NCBI RefSeq assembly: GCF_001500065.1
Contig: NZ_LQIN01000012.1
Coordinates: 372,001-436,000 of the forward strand
Direction: 5' to 3'
DNA length: 64,000 bases
From: Mycobacterium sp. IS-3022
Lineage (GTDB): Bacteria > Actinomycetota > Actinomycetes > Mycobacteriales > Mycobacteriaceae
The position numbers were made by a program, and so were the translations under genes. Under the pieces are notes generated by a model. The model had not been told where the DNA came from, searched no databases, and worked only from the letters and a program-made list of their open reading frames with translations. Positions 1 through 9,064 of this stretch are shown piece by piece (position 1 is the stretch's first letter; each line of letters opens with the position of its first letter).

Positions 1-185
1 GCGAAGGTGCCCGTGAGGGCCGCTGGACCCTGCTCGACTATGTCGACATCGTGGTGCACATCCAGCACGAGGACGAGCGCAACTTCTATGCGCTGGACCG
101 GTTGTGGCGGGACTGCCCGACGATCCCGGTCGATATCGATGAGCAACACGGGCGAAACGCGACGGACGAGGACGGCCGGCCGTGA
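1..185 (+). CDS. rsfS: Ribosomal silencing factor RsfS, C-terminal end (partial)
   Basis: Only the last 60 codons are present; the gene enters from the left edge and the reading frame begins at base 3. The visible protein starts EGAREGRWTLLDYVDIVVH and continues through YALDRLWRD, the conserved C-terminal half of the RsfS/Iojap family. RsfS binds ribosomal protein L14 on the 50S subunit and blocks subunit joining when nutrients are short (family knowledge). The acidic tail after the domain is typical of actinobacterial members. Its TGA overlaps the GTG of the next gene in a GTGA junction, so the two are probably translationally coupled, matching the rsfS-gpgP order of M. tuberculosis (Rv2420c-Rv2419c). 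Confidence 0.9.
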   Translation, partial: EGAREGRWTLLDYVDIVVHIQHEDERNFYALDRLWRDCPTIPVDIDEQHGRNATDEDGRP

Positions 186-865
186 GACGGGTGCGACGCC
201 TGGTCATGCTGCGGCACGGGCAGACCGAGTACAACGCGGTCAGCAGGATGCAGGGTCAGCTGGACACGGACCTGACCGATCTGGGGCGGGAGCAGGCGGT
301 CGCGGCGGCAGAGGTGCTGGCTAAGCGGCAGCCGTTGGCGATCGTGTCCTCGGATCTGCGGCGGGCGTTCGACACCGCGGTGGTGCTCGGCCACCGCGCC
401 GGCGTGCCCGTGACGGCCGACGTCCGGTTGCGGGAGACGCACCTCGGCGAGTGGCAGGGGCTGACCCACCTCGAGGTCGACGCCGCGGCGCCCGGTGCGC
501 GGCTGGCGTGGCGGGACAACTCGCGATGGGCGCCGCCGGGAGGGGAGAGCCGCGTCGACGTCGCCGCGCGCAGCATGCCGCTGGTCGATGAGCTGATCGC
601 CGGACAGCCGGAGTGGGGTTTGCACCAGCCCGGTGGGGATCCGGAGCGGCCGGTCGTGCTGGTCGCTCACGGCGGGCTGATCGCGGCGCTGACCTCGGCG
701 CTGCTGAGGCTGCCGGTCGACAACTGGCCGATCCTCGGCGGCATGGGCAACGCCAGCTGGGTGCAGCTGTCCGGCCACAGTGCGGTCGACGCGGCGCCCG
801 AGGCCGTTCGGTGGCGGCTCGACGTGTGGAACGCTTCGGCACAGGTAGCCAACGATGTCTTGTGA
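182..865 (+). CDS. gpgP: Glucosyl-3-phosphoglycerate phosphatase, histidine phosphatase family
   Basis: A 227-residue histidine phosphatase. The phosphate-binding motif RHGQTEYN lies near residue 12, with the catalytic His in RHG, and the second His is in [10 protein letters not shown] near residue 160. Length and position match Rv2419c, which dephosphorylates glucosyl-3-phosphoglycerate to glucosylglycerate in methylglucose lipopolysaccharide (MGLP) synthesis. The GTG start overlaps the rsfS stop by 4 nt, and the 3' end overlaps the next gene by 11 nt, so the four genes from rsfS to degV look like one operon. Older annotations call such proteins phosphoglycerate mutases; the assignment to GpgP rests on family and synteny. 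Confidence 0.85.
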   Translation: MRRVRRLVMLRHGQTEYNAVSRMQGQLDTDLTDLGREQAVAAAEVLAKRQPLAIVSSDLRRAFDTAVVLGHRAGVPVTADVRLRETHLGEWQGLTHLEVDAAAPGARLAWRDNSRWAPPGGESRVDVAARSMPLVDELIAGQPEWGLHQPGGDPERPVVLVAHGGLIAALTSALLRLPVDNWPILGGMGNASWVQLSGHSAVDAAPEAVRWRLDVWNASAQVANDVL

Positions 866-1577
866 GCGTCCGACCCTGCTGGTCTTCTGCGACTCGCTGT
901 CGTACTACGGTCCCAGCGGTGGGCTGCCGGCCGACGATCCGCGGATCTGGCCCAATATCGTTGCCGCCCAGCTTGGTTGGGACGTCGAGCTGATCGGCCG
1001 GATCGGGTGGACGTGTCGCGACGTGTGGTGGGCGGCGACGCAGGACCCGCGGGCGTGGGCGGCGTTGCCGCGGGCCGGCGCGGTGGTGTTCGCGACGGGC
1101 GGCATGGATTCCCTGCCGTCGCCGCTGCCCACCGCTGCGCGCGAACTGATCCGCTACGTTCGCCCGCCATGGCTGCGGCGCTGGGTGCGCGATGGCTACT
1201 GCTGGGTGCAGCCGCGGCTCTCACCGGTGGCGCGCGCTGCGCTGCCGCCACATCTTTCCGCCGAGTATCTCGAGATGACCCGTGGCGCCATCGATTTCAA
1301 CCGGCCCGGGATCCCCGTCGTCGCCTGTCTGCCCTCGGTGCACATCGCCGACACGTACGGCAGGGCGCATCATGGCCGCGACGGCACCGTCAGAGCGCTC
1401 ACCGAATGGGCTGAGCAGCATGATATTCCGCTCGTCGACCTGAAGGCGGCGGTCGGGGAGTACGTCATGAACGGCCACGGCAATCCCGACGGCATCCACT
1501 GGAACTTCGAAGCTCATCAAGCAGTGGCGGACTTGATGCTCAAGGCGCTCGCCGAGGCCGGCGTGCCGTGTCCGTAG
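855..1577 (+). CDS. octT: Diglucosylglycerate octanoyltransferase, SGNH-hydrolase fold
   Basis: A 240-residue SGNH/GDSL-like protein. The N-terminal [12 protein letters not shown] holds the presumed nucleophilic Ser in a CDSL variant of GDSL, and the C-terminal PDGIHWN supplies the Asp-x-x-His pair. It matches the position and length of Rv2418c, the octanoyltransferase acting on diglucosylglycerate early in MGLP assembly. It lies directly after gpgP, which makes a precursor of the same pathway, and its ATG is inside the gpgP 3' end (11 nt overlap). It overlaps the following degV gene by 10 nt. Substrate assignment is inferred from orthology and context. Confidence 0.8.
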   Translation: MSCERPTLLVFCDSLSYYGPSGGLPADDPRIWPNIVAAQLGWDVELIGRIGWTCRDVWWAATQDPRAWAALPRAGAVVFATGGMDSLPSPLPTAARELIRYVRPPWLRRWVRDGYCWVQPRLSPVARAALPPHLSAEYLEMTRGAIDFNRPGIPVVACLPSVHIADTYGRAHHGRDGTVRALTEWAEQHDIPLVDLKAAVGEYVMNGHGNPDGIHWNFEAHQAVADLMLKALAEAGVPCP

Positions 1578-2404
1578 TCGTGGTGACCGACTCGTCGTCG
1601 CGCCTGACGCCCGACGAGTTGAAGCAGTGGGACATCCGGCAGGCGCCGTTGCATGTGCTGGTCGACCTGATCGACCTGCGCGACGGTGTCGACGAGGTGC
1701 CTTACGACGTGCACGAGGTGCCGCGCGCGAGCACCGCTGGCGCGACACCCGCCGACCTCGCGGAGATGTACCGCCAGGCGCTGCGGGACAGCGACGGCGA
1801 CGGCGTTGTCGCCGTGCACCTGTCGGCGGCGCTGTCGAGTTCGTACAGTTCTGCGGTGCAGGCCGCTCGCGAGTTCGGGCCATCGGTACGGGTCGTCAAT
1901 TCCCGCTCGGCGGCGATGGGCGTGGGGTTCACCGCGCTCGCCACCGCGCGCGCCGCCGGCGGCGGCTTGGACCTGGATTCGGTTGAGGCCGTTGCGCGTT
2001 CGGCGGTGCAACGCACGCACGCGTTCATCGTGGTGCACCGGCTGGACAACCTGCGGCGCAGCGGGCGGATCGGAACTGCGGCATCCTGGTTGGGCACCGC
2101 GTTGTCGCTCAAGCCTCTGCTGTGCCTCGACGTCGACGGCCGACTCGTGCTCGACCAACGGATCCGGACGATCAGCAAGGCGCACGCGACGATGGTGGAC
2201 CGCGTCGCCGATCTCGTCGGTGACCGCCAGGCGTCGATCGCGGTACACCACGTCGACAACCACGACGGCGCCGACGAGGTCGGCGCCGCGCTGACGGACC
2301 GGCTCCCTCAGCTCGAAGCGCTCACGGTGAGGGACATGGGTCCGGTGCTGTCGATCCATGTCGGGACGGGCGCGATCGGGGTGGTCGTCCAGCTCGCCGA
2401 CTGA
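1568..2404 (+). CDS. DegV family (fatty-acid-binding) protein
   Basis: A 278-residue DegV-family protein. It begins [16 protein letters not shown], the signature N-terminus in which TDS contacts the bound fatty acid, and has a threonine/serine-rich [13 protein letters not shown] segment and [13 protein letters not shown] typical of the second lobe. Family members bind long-chain fatty acids; in Firmicutes the FakB relatives present them to a kinase. No FakA kinase is in this window. The gene is the last of the rsfS-gpgP-octT operon (10 nt overlap with octT), as in M. tuberculosis (Rv2417c). The eis gene that follows there is missing here. Confidence 0.85.
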   Translation: MSVVVVTDSSSRLTPDELKQWDIRQAPLHVLVDLIDLRDGVDEVPYDVHEVPRASTAGATPADLAEMYRQALRDSDGDGVVAVHLSAALSSSYSSAVQAAREFGPSVRVVNSRSAAMGVGFTALATARAAGGGLDLDSVEAVARSAVQRTHAFIVVHRLDNLRRSGRIGTAASWLGTALSLKPLLCLDVDGRLVLDQRIRTISKAHATMVDRVADLVGDRQASIAVHHVDNHDGADEVGAALTDRLPQLEALTVRDMGPVLSIHVGTGAIGVVVQLAD

Positions 2405-2424
2405 TCCGGACGTTGCCCGCGGCT

Positions 2425-2463
2425 TTGGTAAGTGATAACTTACGGTTCGTGCCGACTTACCAA
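2425..2463 (+). promoter_or_regulatory. Promoter and nested inverted-repeat operator of the ArsR-type gene
   Basis: Three related half-sites are seen: TTGGTAAGT (2425-2433), ACTTAC (2438-2443) and ACTTACCAA (2455-2463). The first two form the perfect palindrome GTAAGT-GATA-ACTTAC, and the first and third form a 9-bp inverted repeat. The inner palindrome covers a TANNNT-type -10 box (TAACTT, 2436-2441) placed 7 nt before the GTG at 2449. A leaderless transcript repressed by its own product is the natural reading (inference). Confidence 0.6.
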
Positions 2464-2769
2464 GATGCCGATGCGTGGGTGGCGATGGCGGACCGCACCC
2501 GGCGGTCGATCGTCGAACGTCTCGCGCACCGGCCGATGGCGGTCGGGGAGCTGGCCCGCGACCTCCCGGTCAGCAGGCCCGCGGTGTCCCAGCACCTCAA
2601 GGTGCTCAAACGCGCCGGGCTGGTCTGCGACCGCGCCGACGGGACCCGGCGCGTCTATCAGCTCGACCCGGCGGGGCTGGCCGCCATGCGGGCCGAGCTC
2701 GACCGCTTCTGGGGGCAGGCGCTGGCCGGCTTCAAGGAAATAACCGAACGCGAAGGAGAGCAACGATGA
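2449..2769 (+). CDS. ArsR-family winged-helix transcriptional regulator
   Basis: About 106 residues with the ArsR-type winged helix: a TRRSIVERLA helix, then PMAVGELARDLPVSRPAVSQHLKVLKRAGLV as the helix-turn-helix and DGTRRVYQLDP as the wing. No metal-binding Cys pair is seen, so this is the SRPBCC-associated ArsR type, not a metal sensor. The frame is open upstream to 2413, but the GTG at 2449 fits a leaderless start 7 nt after a TAACTT -10 box, and the palindromic operator sits just before it. The stop overlaps the start of the next gene (ATGA), as is usual for ArsR/AHSA1-like pairs. Confidence 0.85.
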   Translation: MPTYQDADAWVAMADRTRRSIVERLAHRPMAVGELARDLPVSRPAVSQHLKVLKRAGLVCDRADGTRRVYQLDPAGLAAMRAELDRFWGQALAGFKEITEREGEQR

Positions 2770-3251
2770 CCTCTGCCCAATCCGCGGTCGTCCGCCACGA
2801 CATCACCGTCAACGCGCCGCTCGAACGGGCGTTTCGGGTGTTCACCGAGCGGTTCGGCGACTTCAAGCCGCGCGAGCACAACCTGTTGGGCACGCCGATC
2901 GTCGAGACGGTCTTCGAGCCGCATGTCGGCGGGCGCATCTACGACCGCGGTGAGGACGGCAGTGTGTGCGCGTGGGCGCGGGTGCTCGTCGTCGAGCCGC
3001 CGCACCGCATCGTCTTCTCGTGGGACATCGGCCCGACGTGGCAGCTCGAACCCGATCCCGGGCGGTGCAGTGAGGTCGAGGTCGTGTTCACCGCCGAGGG
3101 CGATGGGTGCACGCGCGTCATTCTCGAGCACCGCCACCTCGAACGGCATGGCGACGGTTGGGATTCCGTCGCCACGGGCGTCGGCGGTGATGCCGGCTGG
3201 CCCTTGTATCTGCGCCGCTACGGCGACCTGTTGGACCGCGAGACGCCGTGA
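2766..3251 (+). CDS. SRPBCC (AHSA1-like) domain protein
   Basis: A 161-residue START-like protein. The N-terminus HDITVNAPLERAFRVFTE and the central EPHVGGRIYDRGEDGS and PPHRIVFSWDIGP blocks are typical of the AHSA1/polyketide-cyclase-like SRPBCC family, which binds hydrophobic ligands in a helix-grip cavity. The ATG lies inside the stop of the upstream ArsR regulator, and its own stop overlaps the next gene (GTGA), so the three genes form a tightly coupled operon. The ligand is unknown. Confidence 0.8.
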   Translation: MTSAQSAVVRHDITVNAPLERAFRVFTERFGDFKPREHNLLGTPIVETVFEPHVGGRIYDRGEDGSVCAWARVLVVEPPHRIVFSWDIGPTWQLEPDPGRCSEVEVVFTAEGDGCTRVILEHRHLERHGDGWDSVATGVGGDAGWPLYLRRYGDLLDRETP

Positions 3252-3880
3252 TGCCCGTCGACGCCGAACCGAGCCTCAAGGAGTTGGCCCGCGCAGAGCG
3301 CGCCGACCTGGCGGCGTTTCTGGCCGAGCTGACGCCCGAGCAATGGCACCACCCGACCCTCTGCACCAGATGGACCGTCAAAGACGTTGTCGCGCATGTG
3401 GTCAGCTATGAGGAACTCGGCGTCGGCGGTCTGCTGAAGCGGTTCGCCAAGGGGTGGGTGGTCAACGCTAACCAGGTCGGAGTCGACGAGTTCGCGGCTC
3501 TCTCGCCCGATGAACTGCTCGCGTATCTGAACCGGCACCTGTATCCGCGCGGCTTGACCGCCGGTTTCGGCGGCATGATCGGTTTCGTCGACGCCACGGT
3601 GCACCACCAGGACATCCGCCGCGCGCTCAACCGGCCGCGCACCATCCCCGCCGATCGCCTCGCGCGCATCCTGCCGTTGATCCCCGGCAATCCACGGTTG
3701 GGGGCGGGCCGGCGGATCCGGGGGCTGCGCCTTCGCGCCACCGACGTCGACTGGACACACGGGCACGGCGCCGAGGTGACCGGTCCCGGTGAGGCGCTGA
3801 TGATGGTGATGACGGGCCGCCGGGCTGCGCTCGCGGATCTCGACGGGGCCGGTAAAAGCACTCTCGCGCAACGCCTCTAG
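3248..3880 (+). CDS. DinB-like / maleylpyruvate isomerase N-terminal domain protein
   Basis: A 210-residue protein of the TIGR03083 type (mycothiol-dependent maleylpyruvate isomerase N-terminal fold). ELTPEQWHHPTLCTRWTVKD near residue 35 and AHVVSYEEL following it are the conserved first helices, and VDATVHHQDIRRAL near residue 118 gives the His residues of the expected metal triad. Such proteins often use mycothiol, but the substrate here is unknown. The start is GTG at 3248, overlapping the upstream stop, or the adjacent ATG at 3251. It is the last gene of the ArsR operon. Confidence 0.75.
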   Translation: MMPVDAEPSLKELARAERADLAAFLAELTPEQWHHPTLCTRWTVKDVVAHVVSYEELGVGGLLKRFAKGWVVNANQVGVDEFAALSPDELLAYLNRHLYPRGLTAGFGGMIGFVDATVHHQDIRRALNRPRTIPADRLARILPLIPGNPRLGAGRRIRGLRLRATDVDWTHGHGAEVTGPGEALMMVMTGRRAALADLDGAGKSTLAQRL

Positions 3881-3949
3881 GCACACCGAGCGCACACTCG
3901 GGTACAGAAAAGTCGAGAAACCGTACGCCGTAGTGCGTTCGGCGGTGGG

Positions 3950-5002
3950 TCACACCGCGGCGCGGCCGGTGACCGGAGGCAGGTCCTTGAGCGTCACGAT
4001 GCCGGGCGGGGCCGCGACCACCGCGGGCACGGCGTTGGTCACCGGCAGCGCGGTGTAGATCATGCCCAGACCCATGAAACCGGGTTCGGTCCAGTCCTTC
4101 GGCGGCAGGCAGTGCAGCACGGTGCGCATGTTCGGAAGCCCGAATACCTGAATGACATGGCCGTGTTCCAGCGGCTTCGGCGGGGTGACGTGGTCGCCCA
4201 TGATCCAGTTGAATCCGACGCTGACGACGTTCTTCTCGCCCACCCAGCCGCGGTGATAACCGTGGACGCCGGCGACGGTGCCTTCAGGGATCTGCATGAA
4301 CCCGAGATCGGAATCTCCGGTCGCCGCCGTGAATGTGACGTCGAAGGTCATCCTGTCGAGTTCGGCGCCGATCGCGTCGGCCATCATCGCGGCGGACTCG
4401 GCGAACACCTCGCTTTCCCGCCGCACGCTCTCAGTCAGGCCGGGAGTGTCCGGATCTTGTGAGAAGCCCATCGCGGTCTGCGTTCCGGCCGATTCGTACG
4501 TCGAACAGTCCACCGACTCGGTGATGCGGATCTCGTCGACCCGTTCACAGGCGCCGGAGAGCACCATGCCCACCATGTTGCTCATTCCGGGGTGCGCTCC
4601 GCTTCCGAAGATCGTCGAATTCCCTGTCGCGCAGGCTTTCCGGATTCTGTCGAGGTCCGTCGGTGACTGCTTGCCGCCGGTGATCCACGCCGCGCTCGAA
4701 CAGACGTTGACACCGGCCTCGAGCAGCCGGCACAGCTCGTCGACGTCGGGCCACAGCGGGTTGTAGCAGCAGGCGTCGGGGCGCTGCGCCAGCAGTGCCT
4801 CGATGTCGTTGGTGGCCGCGACTCCGGTGGGTTCGGGCCAGCCCGCCAGTTCTGCCGCGTCGACGCCGACTTTGTCCCGGCTGTGAGCGTAGACGCCGAC
4901 CAGCTCCATGTCGTCGCGTCCGATGATCGCGTGCAGCGACCGACGGCCGATGTTGCCGGTGGTCCACTGGATGACGCGAAGTGGCCGATCGGGTGTGGTC
5001 AC
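3950..5002 (-). CDS. Dihydrodipicolinate-reductase-like NAD(P)-dependent dehydrogenase
   Basis: A 350-residue protein starting at GTG behind a GAGGAG ribosome site. The N-terminal IQWTTGNIGRRSLHAII is a Rossmann dinucleotide-binding loop (GxxG-type), as in DapB-like and 2,4-diaminopentanoate-dehydrogenase-like proteins. FGSGAHPGMSNM in the middle resembles the substrate region of this family. Many paralogues occur in mycobacteria, usually beside lipid or steroid genes. It precedes nothing obviously related; the SDR gene on the same strand lies just upstream (24 nt) and may be co-transcribed. The substrate cannot be told from sequence. Confidence 0.75.
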   Translation of the reverse strand: MTTPDRPLRVIQWTTGNIGRRSLHAIIGRDDMELVGVYAHSRDKVGVDAAELAGWPEPTGVAATNDIEALLAQRPDACCYNPLWPDVDELCRLLEAGVNVCSSAAWITGGKQSPTDLDRIRKACATGNSTIFGSGAHPGMSNMVGMVLSGACERVDEIRITESVDCSTYESAGTQTAMGFSQDPDTPGLTESVRRESEVFAESAAMMADAIGAELDRMTFDVTFTAATGDSDLGFMQIPEGTVAGVHGYHRGWVGEKNVVSVGFNWIMGDHVTPPKPLEHGHVIQVFGLPNMRTVLHCLPPKDWTEPGFMGLGMIYTALPVTNAVPAVVAAPPGIVTLKDLPPVTGRAAV

Positions 5003-5025
5003 GAAATCTCCTCGGGTCAGGATGA

Positions 5026-5832
5026 CTACATGTGGGTGCCGCCGTCGATGCGGACCTCCGCGCCGGTGACGAAGTAAGCTTCCGGCGCCGCGAGCATCGC
5101 GACAACGGCCGCCACCGCGTCGGGCTTGGCGAACATGGCGTCGCCGTCGATAGCGAGCGTCGGCATGATCTTGCCGAACAACGTATAGTCCGCATCTGCC
5201 GGCAGTCCAGGTCCGGCGCTCTGCCCGGATTGCCCTGAGCCGTCGGTCATTCCAGAGGAGATCGACCCCGGCTGTACACAGTTGAATCGGATGCCTGCCT
5301 TGCTGAACTCCAACGCCAATGTGTGCGTCATGGCCTGGATCCCGCCCTTGGAGGCGGCGTACGCCGCCATGTACGGGTGCGCGAAGTTCGCTGAGGTGGA
5401 ACTGAAGTTGACGACCGCGGGTGCGGTGCCGTCGCGCAGTGCGGGTAGCGCCTCGCGGGTGACGAGAAACGTACCGATGAGGTTGATCCGCAGCACGTGC
5501 TCGAAGTCGGCGAGGGTGGTGTCGGCGAAGTGCGACGACCGAAGGATGCCCGCCGCGTTGACGAGGGCGTCCAGACCGTTCATCATCGCTACGGCGCGAG
5601 ACACCCCAGCGGACACCGATTCCTCGCTGCCGACGTCGACCACCACGGTGGTGAGGCGGTCGCCGGCCCCGTCCGCCTTGGCCGCGGTGTCGGCCAACCC
5701 GGTCTCGCTGACATCGGCGGCGACGACCGTGCCGCCCTCGTCGAGGATCCGCAGGACCGTCGCCTGGCCGATGCCCGATCCGGCGCCGGTGATCAGCACG
5801 CGGCGGTCGGTGTATCGCTGCAACGTCGTCAC
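5026..5832 (-). CDS. Short-chain dehydrogenase/reductase
   Basis: A 268-residue classical SDR. Visible motifs are the cofactor loop TGAGSGIG near residue 15, VNAAGIL (the NAG region), the Ser of NFSSTSAN and the catalytic YAASKGG. The C-terminal FVTGAEVRIDGGTHM is the usual SDR ending. An Asp after the second beta strand (AADVSE) points to NAD(H) rather than NADP(H), which is an inference. It is followed 24 nt later by the DapB-like gene on the same strand, so the two oxidoreductases are likely one transcript. The substrate is unknown. Confidence 0.85.
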   Translation of the reverse strand: MTTLQRYTDRRVLITGAGSGIGQATVLRILDEGGTVVAADVSETGLADTAAKADGAGDRLTTVVVDVGSEESVSAGVSRAVAMMNGLDALVNAAGILRSSHFADTTLADFEHVLRINLIGTFLVTREALPALRDGTAPAVVNFSSTSANFAHPYMAAYAASKGGIQAMTHTLALEFSKAGIRFNCVQPGSISSGMTDGSGQSGQSAGPGLPADADYTLFGKIMPTLAIDGDAMFAKPDAVAAVVAMLAAPEAYFVTGAEVRIDGGTHM

Positions 5833-5868
5833 CGGAGGAATGCTAGTGGCTACGTCCGGTTCGGCCGA

Positions 5869-6573
5869 CTATTCCGGGTCCGGTTCGGTGTTCTCGACCG
5901 CATCAGGCTCGGCCGATTCGTCGGCTCGCTCGGCGAGCGCCTCGGTTTCGGCGGGCAGGGACAGCGCCACGCCGAGCGCCAGGAAGAACAGGATGAACAG
6001 CGGCCCGCCGAGGTAGAGGTTCATCGGTCCGCCCGGCGAGATGAAGCTTCCCGGCGGTCCGATGATCGTGATCGTCTCGATGAGCTGCTCGACGGCGAAG
6101 GCGGCGGCGCCGATTCCAAGCCACCGTGGAAAACGACCTTCGTTGGCCGCCAACAAAATCGGTGCGGCAACCATGATGTCGGCCACGGTGAGCATGGGTC
6201 CCCACATCGTGACGATGTCGGTGATCGTCCGCGCGGTCCCGGAGCCCAGCTCGCCGGGATGCAAGGCCAACCCGGAGGTGAACCAGGTGGCGATGCTGAT
6301 CTGCACGAGAATCACGGCGGAGCCGATCGTGAACATGAAGGCATACGGCCCCGCCAACCGGTCGCGCGCGTGGCCGAGGACCACCACCAGTGCCAGCGAG
6401 CCGAACGCCACCAACAGCGCCTGAGTGCGCATCGCACCGGAGTTCTGCTGGATGTGGGTGACGATGTCGAGGCCCGGCTTGTCGATGCCCGGGAGCGCCG
6501 GAACCATCAGCAGCGCAACGGTATACAGAACGGCGAACGCGATGGCCGCGACCATCGGGACTCGACGATCCAC
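5869..6573 (-). CDS. Integral membrane protein, function unknown
   Basis: About 234 residues with six to seven hydrophobic spans (for example AAIAFAVLYTVALLMV, TQALLVAFGSLALVVVLGHA, MFTIGSAVILVQISIATW and LGGPLFILFFLALGVAL) and a short acidic C-terminal tail rich in Glu and Asp. I do not recognise a characterised family. The start chosen is the GTG encoding MDRRVPMVAAIAF, which places a short basic segment before the first span. The frame is open to a TTG at 6603, ten codons upstream, and neither start has a clear ribosome site. Confidence 0.6.
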   Translation of the reverse strand: MDRRVPMVAAIAFAVLYTVALLMVPALPGIDKPGLDIVTHIQQNSGAMRTQALLVAFGSLALVVVLGHARDRLAGPYAFMFTIGSAVILVQISIATWFTSGLALHPGELGSGTARTITDIVTMWGPMLTVADIMVAAPILLAANEGRFPRWLGIGAAAFAVEQLIETITIIGPPGSFISPGGPMNLYLGGPLFILFFLALGVALSLPAETEALAERADESAEPDAVENTEPDPE

Positions 6574-6670
6574 AGCAACACTGTAGACCGCCGTTATCCC
6601 CAACGCTCATTTCATCCACAGGGCGCGTCGTCGACCGTCACCGACGGGCCTTGCGGGCGGCGTGCGCGCC

Positions 6671-6676
6671 TATCTT
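6671..6676 (+). promoter_or_regulatory. -10 box of a leaderless comEA promoter
   Basis: TATCTT fits the mycobacterial TANNNT -10 consensus and ends 7 nt before the comEA ATG at 6684, with no Shine-Dalgarno sequence between. That spacing implies transcription starts at or next to the start codon. Confidence 0.5.
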
Positions 6677-6683
6677 CGGCACC

Positions 6684-7505
6684 ATGCGAACCGAACTGGC
6701 CGCCGAGCGCCTGCAGCGCCGGCTGGGCGCAGAAGTAGAGGCCGACACCGACGTCGAGGAGCGCCAACCGGACACGTCGCTGACCCGCTGGCTGCCGGAA
6801 ACCACCGGAAACGGTGCAGCGGGTTGGATCGCTGCGGTGCGCGCCGATCCCGGTCGCGCCGGTGTCCTTGCGCTCGCCGGGGTAGGGGTCGTCGCGGTGC
6901 TGATCACGGTGTTCGTGCTGGTGCGTGACGACACTCCGGCGGTGACAGCGGCCAAACTCCCGCCCGTGCAGATGGTTTCATCGGCGAGCCCGACTGCGGA
7001 TGCGGCGAGCTCGACGTCGGATGAGCCCGTGGTCGTCAGTGTCGTGGGCCTGGTGCACAAGCCGGGATTGGTCACGCTCGAGGCGGGCGCCCGGATCGCC
7101 GACGCGCTCGCCGCGGCGGGCGGGCCGCTGGAGGGCGCAGACATGGTGGGACTCAACATGGCCAGACGGGTCACCGACGGCGAGCAGATCGTCGTCGGTA
7201 TCGCGGCGCCACCGGGCGAGCCGGCCGCCATGGGAAGCGCGGTCAGTCTGGATGCGGCGGCGACCGCATCGGCGGACGCACCGTCGCCCGGGACCGGCGA
7301 CAAACCGCCGGGCGAAAAGGTGAACCTGAACACCGCGACCGTCGAACAACTCGACACGCTGCCCGGCATCGGTCCGGTGACCGCCGCCGCGATCGTGGCG
7401 TGGCGCGACGCGAATGGCCGGTTCACCAGCGTCGATCAGCTCGGTGACGTGGACGGTATCGGACCGGCGCGGCTGGACAAGCTACGCAACCTCGTCCATG
7501 TCTGA
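6684..7505 (+). CDS. comEA: ComEA-like DNA-binding protein (SLBB + helix-hairpin-helix)
   Basis: A 273-residue protein with four parts: a cytoplasmic N-terminus, one membrane span (GVLALAGVGVVAVLITVFVL near residue 65), an SLBB-type domain (VVSVVGLVHKPGLVTLEAG near residue 112), and a C-terminal pair of helix-hairpin-helix motifs (LDTLPGIGPVTAAAIVAWR and GDVDGIGPARLDKLRNLV). ComEA binds double-stranded DNA at the outer membrane face during transformation in naturally competent bacteria. It is followed 5 nt later by comEC. Natural transformation in mycobacteria is not settled, so a role in DNA uptake is an inference from the family. The ATG at 6684 is preferred because of the leaderless promoter just upstream. 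Confidence 0.88.
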   Translation: MRTELAAERLQRRLGAEVEADTDVEERQPDTSLTRWLPETTGNGAAGWIAAVRADPGRAGVLALAGVGVVAVLITVFVLVRDDTPAVTAAKLPPVQMVSSASPTADAASSTSDEPVVVSVVGLVHKPGLVTLEAGARIADALAAAGGPLEGADMVGLNMARRVTDGEQIVVGIAAPPGEPAAMGSAVSLDAAATASADAPSPGTGDKPPGEKVNLNTATVEQLDTLPGIGPVTAAAIVAWRDANGRFTSVDQLGDVDGIGPARLDKLRNLVHV

Positions 7506-7510
7506 CGACG

Positions 7511-9064
7511 GTGGCGGAGGCCGTTGCGACCACGCTCGATCTACGGCTCGTACCGGCGGCGCTCACCAGCTGGGCGGTGACCGGCGCCGGGATCGTCTGG
7601 CACGTCGACGGGGCGGTTGCCGCCGCTGTCGGGGCGGTGGCGACGACTGCGGCGCTGGGATGGTGGGGTGGGCGTGGTAGCCGCCGAGCGCAGGCCGACG
7701 GAACGGCCGCCGGCGCGGGTGTCGTCGCGGTTGCAGTGGTGGCCGCCGCGTTCGCGATCGCGATCGGTTTGCAGGTCGGACAGCTGCGCGACCACCCGGT
7801 CGCGCAGCGCTACGGCACGGCCGCCGCCGTCGTCGTCACGCCGACGGAGAGCCCGCGAGCGCTCGGCGGCAACCGGACGGTGTTCCGCGGCTCGCTGCTG
7901 AGGTTGGACGGTCGCGAAATGTCGGGCCGGGTGGTGGTATTCGCGTCGACCTCCGGCGTCGCCGACCTGACGGCCGGCACACCCGTGGCATTCCGGGCCC
8001 GAATCGGCCGGCCGACCCGGCGCGACCTCAGCGTGGCGGTGCTGTCGGCGACCGGTGAGCCCACCTACGGCGAGGCGGCCGCCGTCCACCGTGCCGCCCA
8101 CGAAATCCGCGCAACATTCGCTGACGCGGCACGGCGGTCACTGCCTCCTGACCAGGCCACGATGCTGCCCGCGCTGGTGCTCGGCGACACCTCGGGGGTG
8201 CCGAAACAGACGACGGCCGACTTCCGCGCCGCCGGCCTGACGCATCTGACCGCGGTCTCCGGCGCCAACGTGACGATCGTGTGCGGGGCGGTGCTGTTGA
8301 CGGCTGGACTGGTCGGCCCGCGGGCGGCAGTCGGTTTCGCCGCGGTCGCGTTGCTCGCGTTCGTCGTCGTCGTGCAGCCGACGGCGAGTGTGCTGCGCGC
8401 CGCCGTGATGGGCGCGATCACCTTGTTGGCGGTGCTGACCCATCGGCGCCGGCAGGCGATTCCGGCGTTGTCGGCCAGCGTGTTGGTGTTGTTGATCGCA
8501 TCCCCCGAACTGGCGGTCGACGTCGGTTTCGCGTTGTCGGTGTCGGCGACCGCGGCCCTCGTCGTACTCGCGCCGGTGTGGTCGCGGCGACTCGTCGACC
8601 GCGGCTGGCCCAAGCCGGCCGCCGACGCGGTCAGCGTGGCCACCGCCGCGCAACTGGTCACCGCTCCGCTCGTCGCCGGGATGGCGGGCACGTTCAGCAT
8701 CGTGTCGGTCGCCGCCAATGTCGCCGTCGCGCCGGTGATTCCGCCGATCACCGTTGTCGGCACCGCCGCGGCCGCACTGGGCCGCGTCTGGCCCGCCGGT
8801 GCCGACCTGCTGATTCGCTTCACCGGTCCGGAACTGTGGTGGCTGCTGCACGTCGCCCGCTGGGCGGCCGGCGTTCCCGGATCCTCGGTGCCGGTGCCGT
8901 CGGGGCTGCCGGGGGTGGTACTGTGCGCCGCCGCGGGTTTCGCGGCGGTGGTGGCCTGGCGCTCGCGGTGGGTGCGCGCCGGCGCGAGCGTCGCTGCGGT
9001 GTGCCTGCTGGCGTGGACGGTGGCGGGGCTGCTGTCGGGCGGCCGTGACACGATCGTGGGGTGA
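7511..9064 (+). CDS. comEC: ComEC/Rec2-family DNA-uptake channel protein, without the metallo-beta-lactamase domain
   Basis: A 517-residue polytopic membrane protein with three parts: two N-terminal spans, a soluble OB-like segment (residues about 90-180), and the competence domain of many spans beginning with [13 protein letters not shown] near residue 246, the family signature. The protein ends after the membrane domain. The C-terminal metallo-beta-lactamase-like nuclease domain seen in ComEC of Bacillus and others is absent, as in other mycobacteria. It sits 5 nt after comEA and overlaps holA by 4 nt (GTGA). Confidence 0.87.
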   Translation: MAEAVATTLDLRLVPAALTSWAVTGAGIVWHVDGAVAAAVGAVATTAALGWWGGRGSRRAQADGTAAGAGVVAVAVVAAAFAIAIGLQVGQLRDHPVAQRYGTAAAVVVTPTESPRALGGNRTVFRGSLLRLDGREMSGRVVVFASTSGVADLTAGTPVAFRARIGRPTRRDLSVAVLSATGEPTYGEAAAVHRAAHEIRATFADAARRSLPPDQATMLPALVLGDTSGVPKQTTADFRAAGLTHLTAVSGANVTIVCGAVLLTAGLVGPRAAVGFAAVALLAFVVVVQPTASVLRAAVMGAITLLAVLTHRRRQAIPALSASVLVLLIASPELAVDVGFALSVSATAALVVLAPVWSRRLVDRGWPKPAADAVSVATAAQLVTAPLVAGMAGTFSIVSVAANVAVAPVIPPITVVGTAAAALGRVWPAGADLLIRFTGPELWWLLHVARWAAGVPGSSVPVPSGLPGVVLCAAAGFAAVVAWRSRWVRAGASVAAVCLLAWTVAGLLSGGRDTIVG

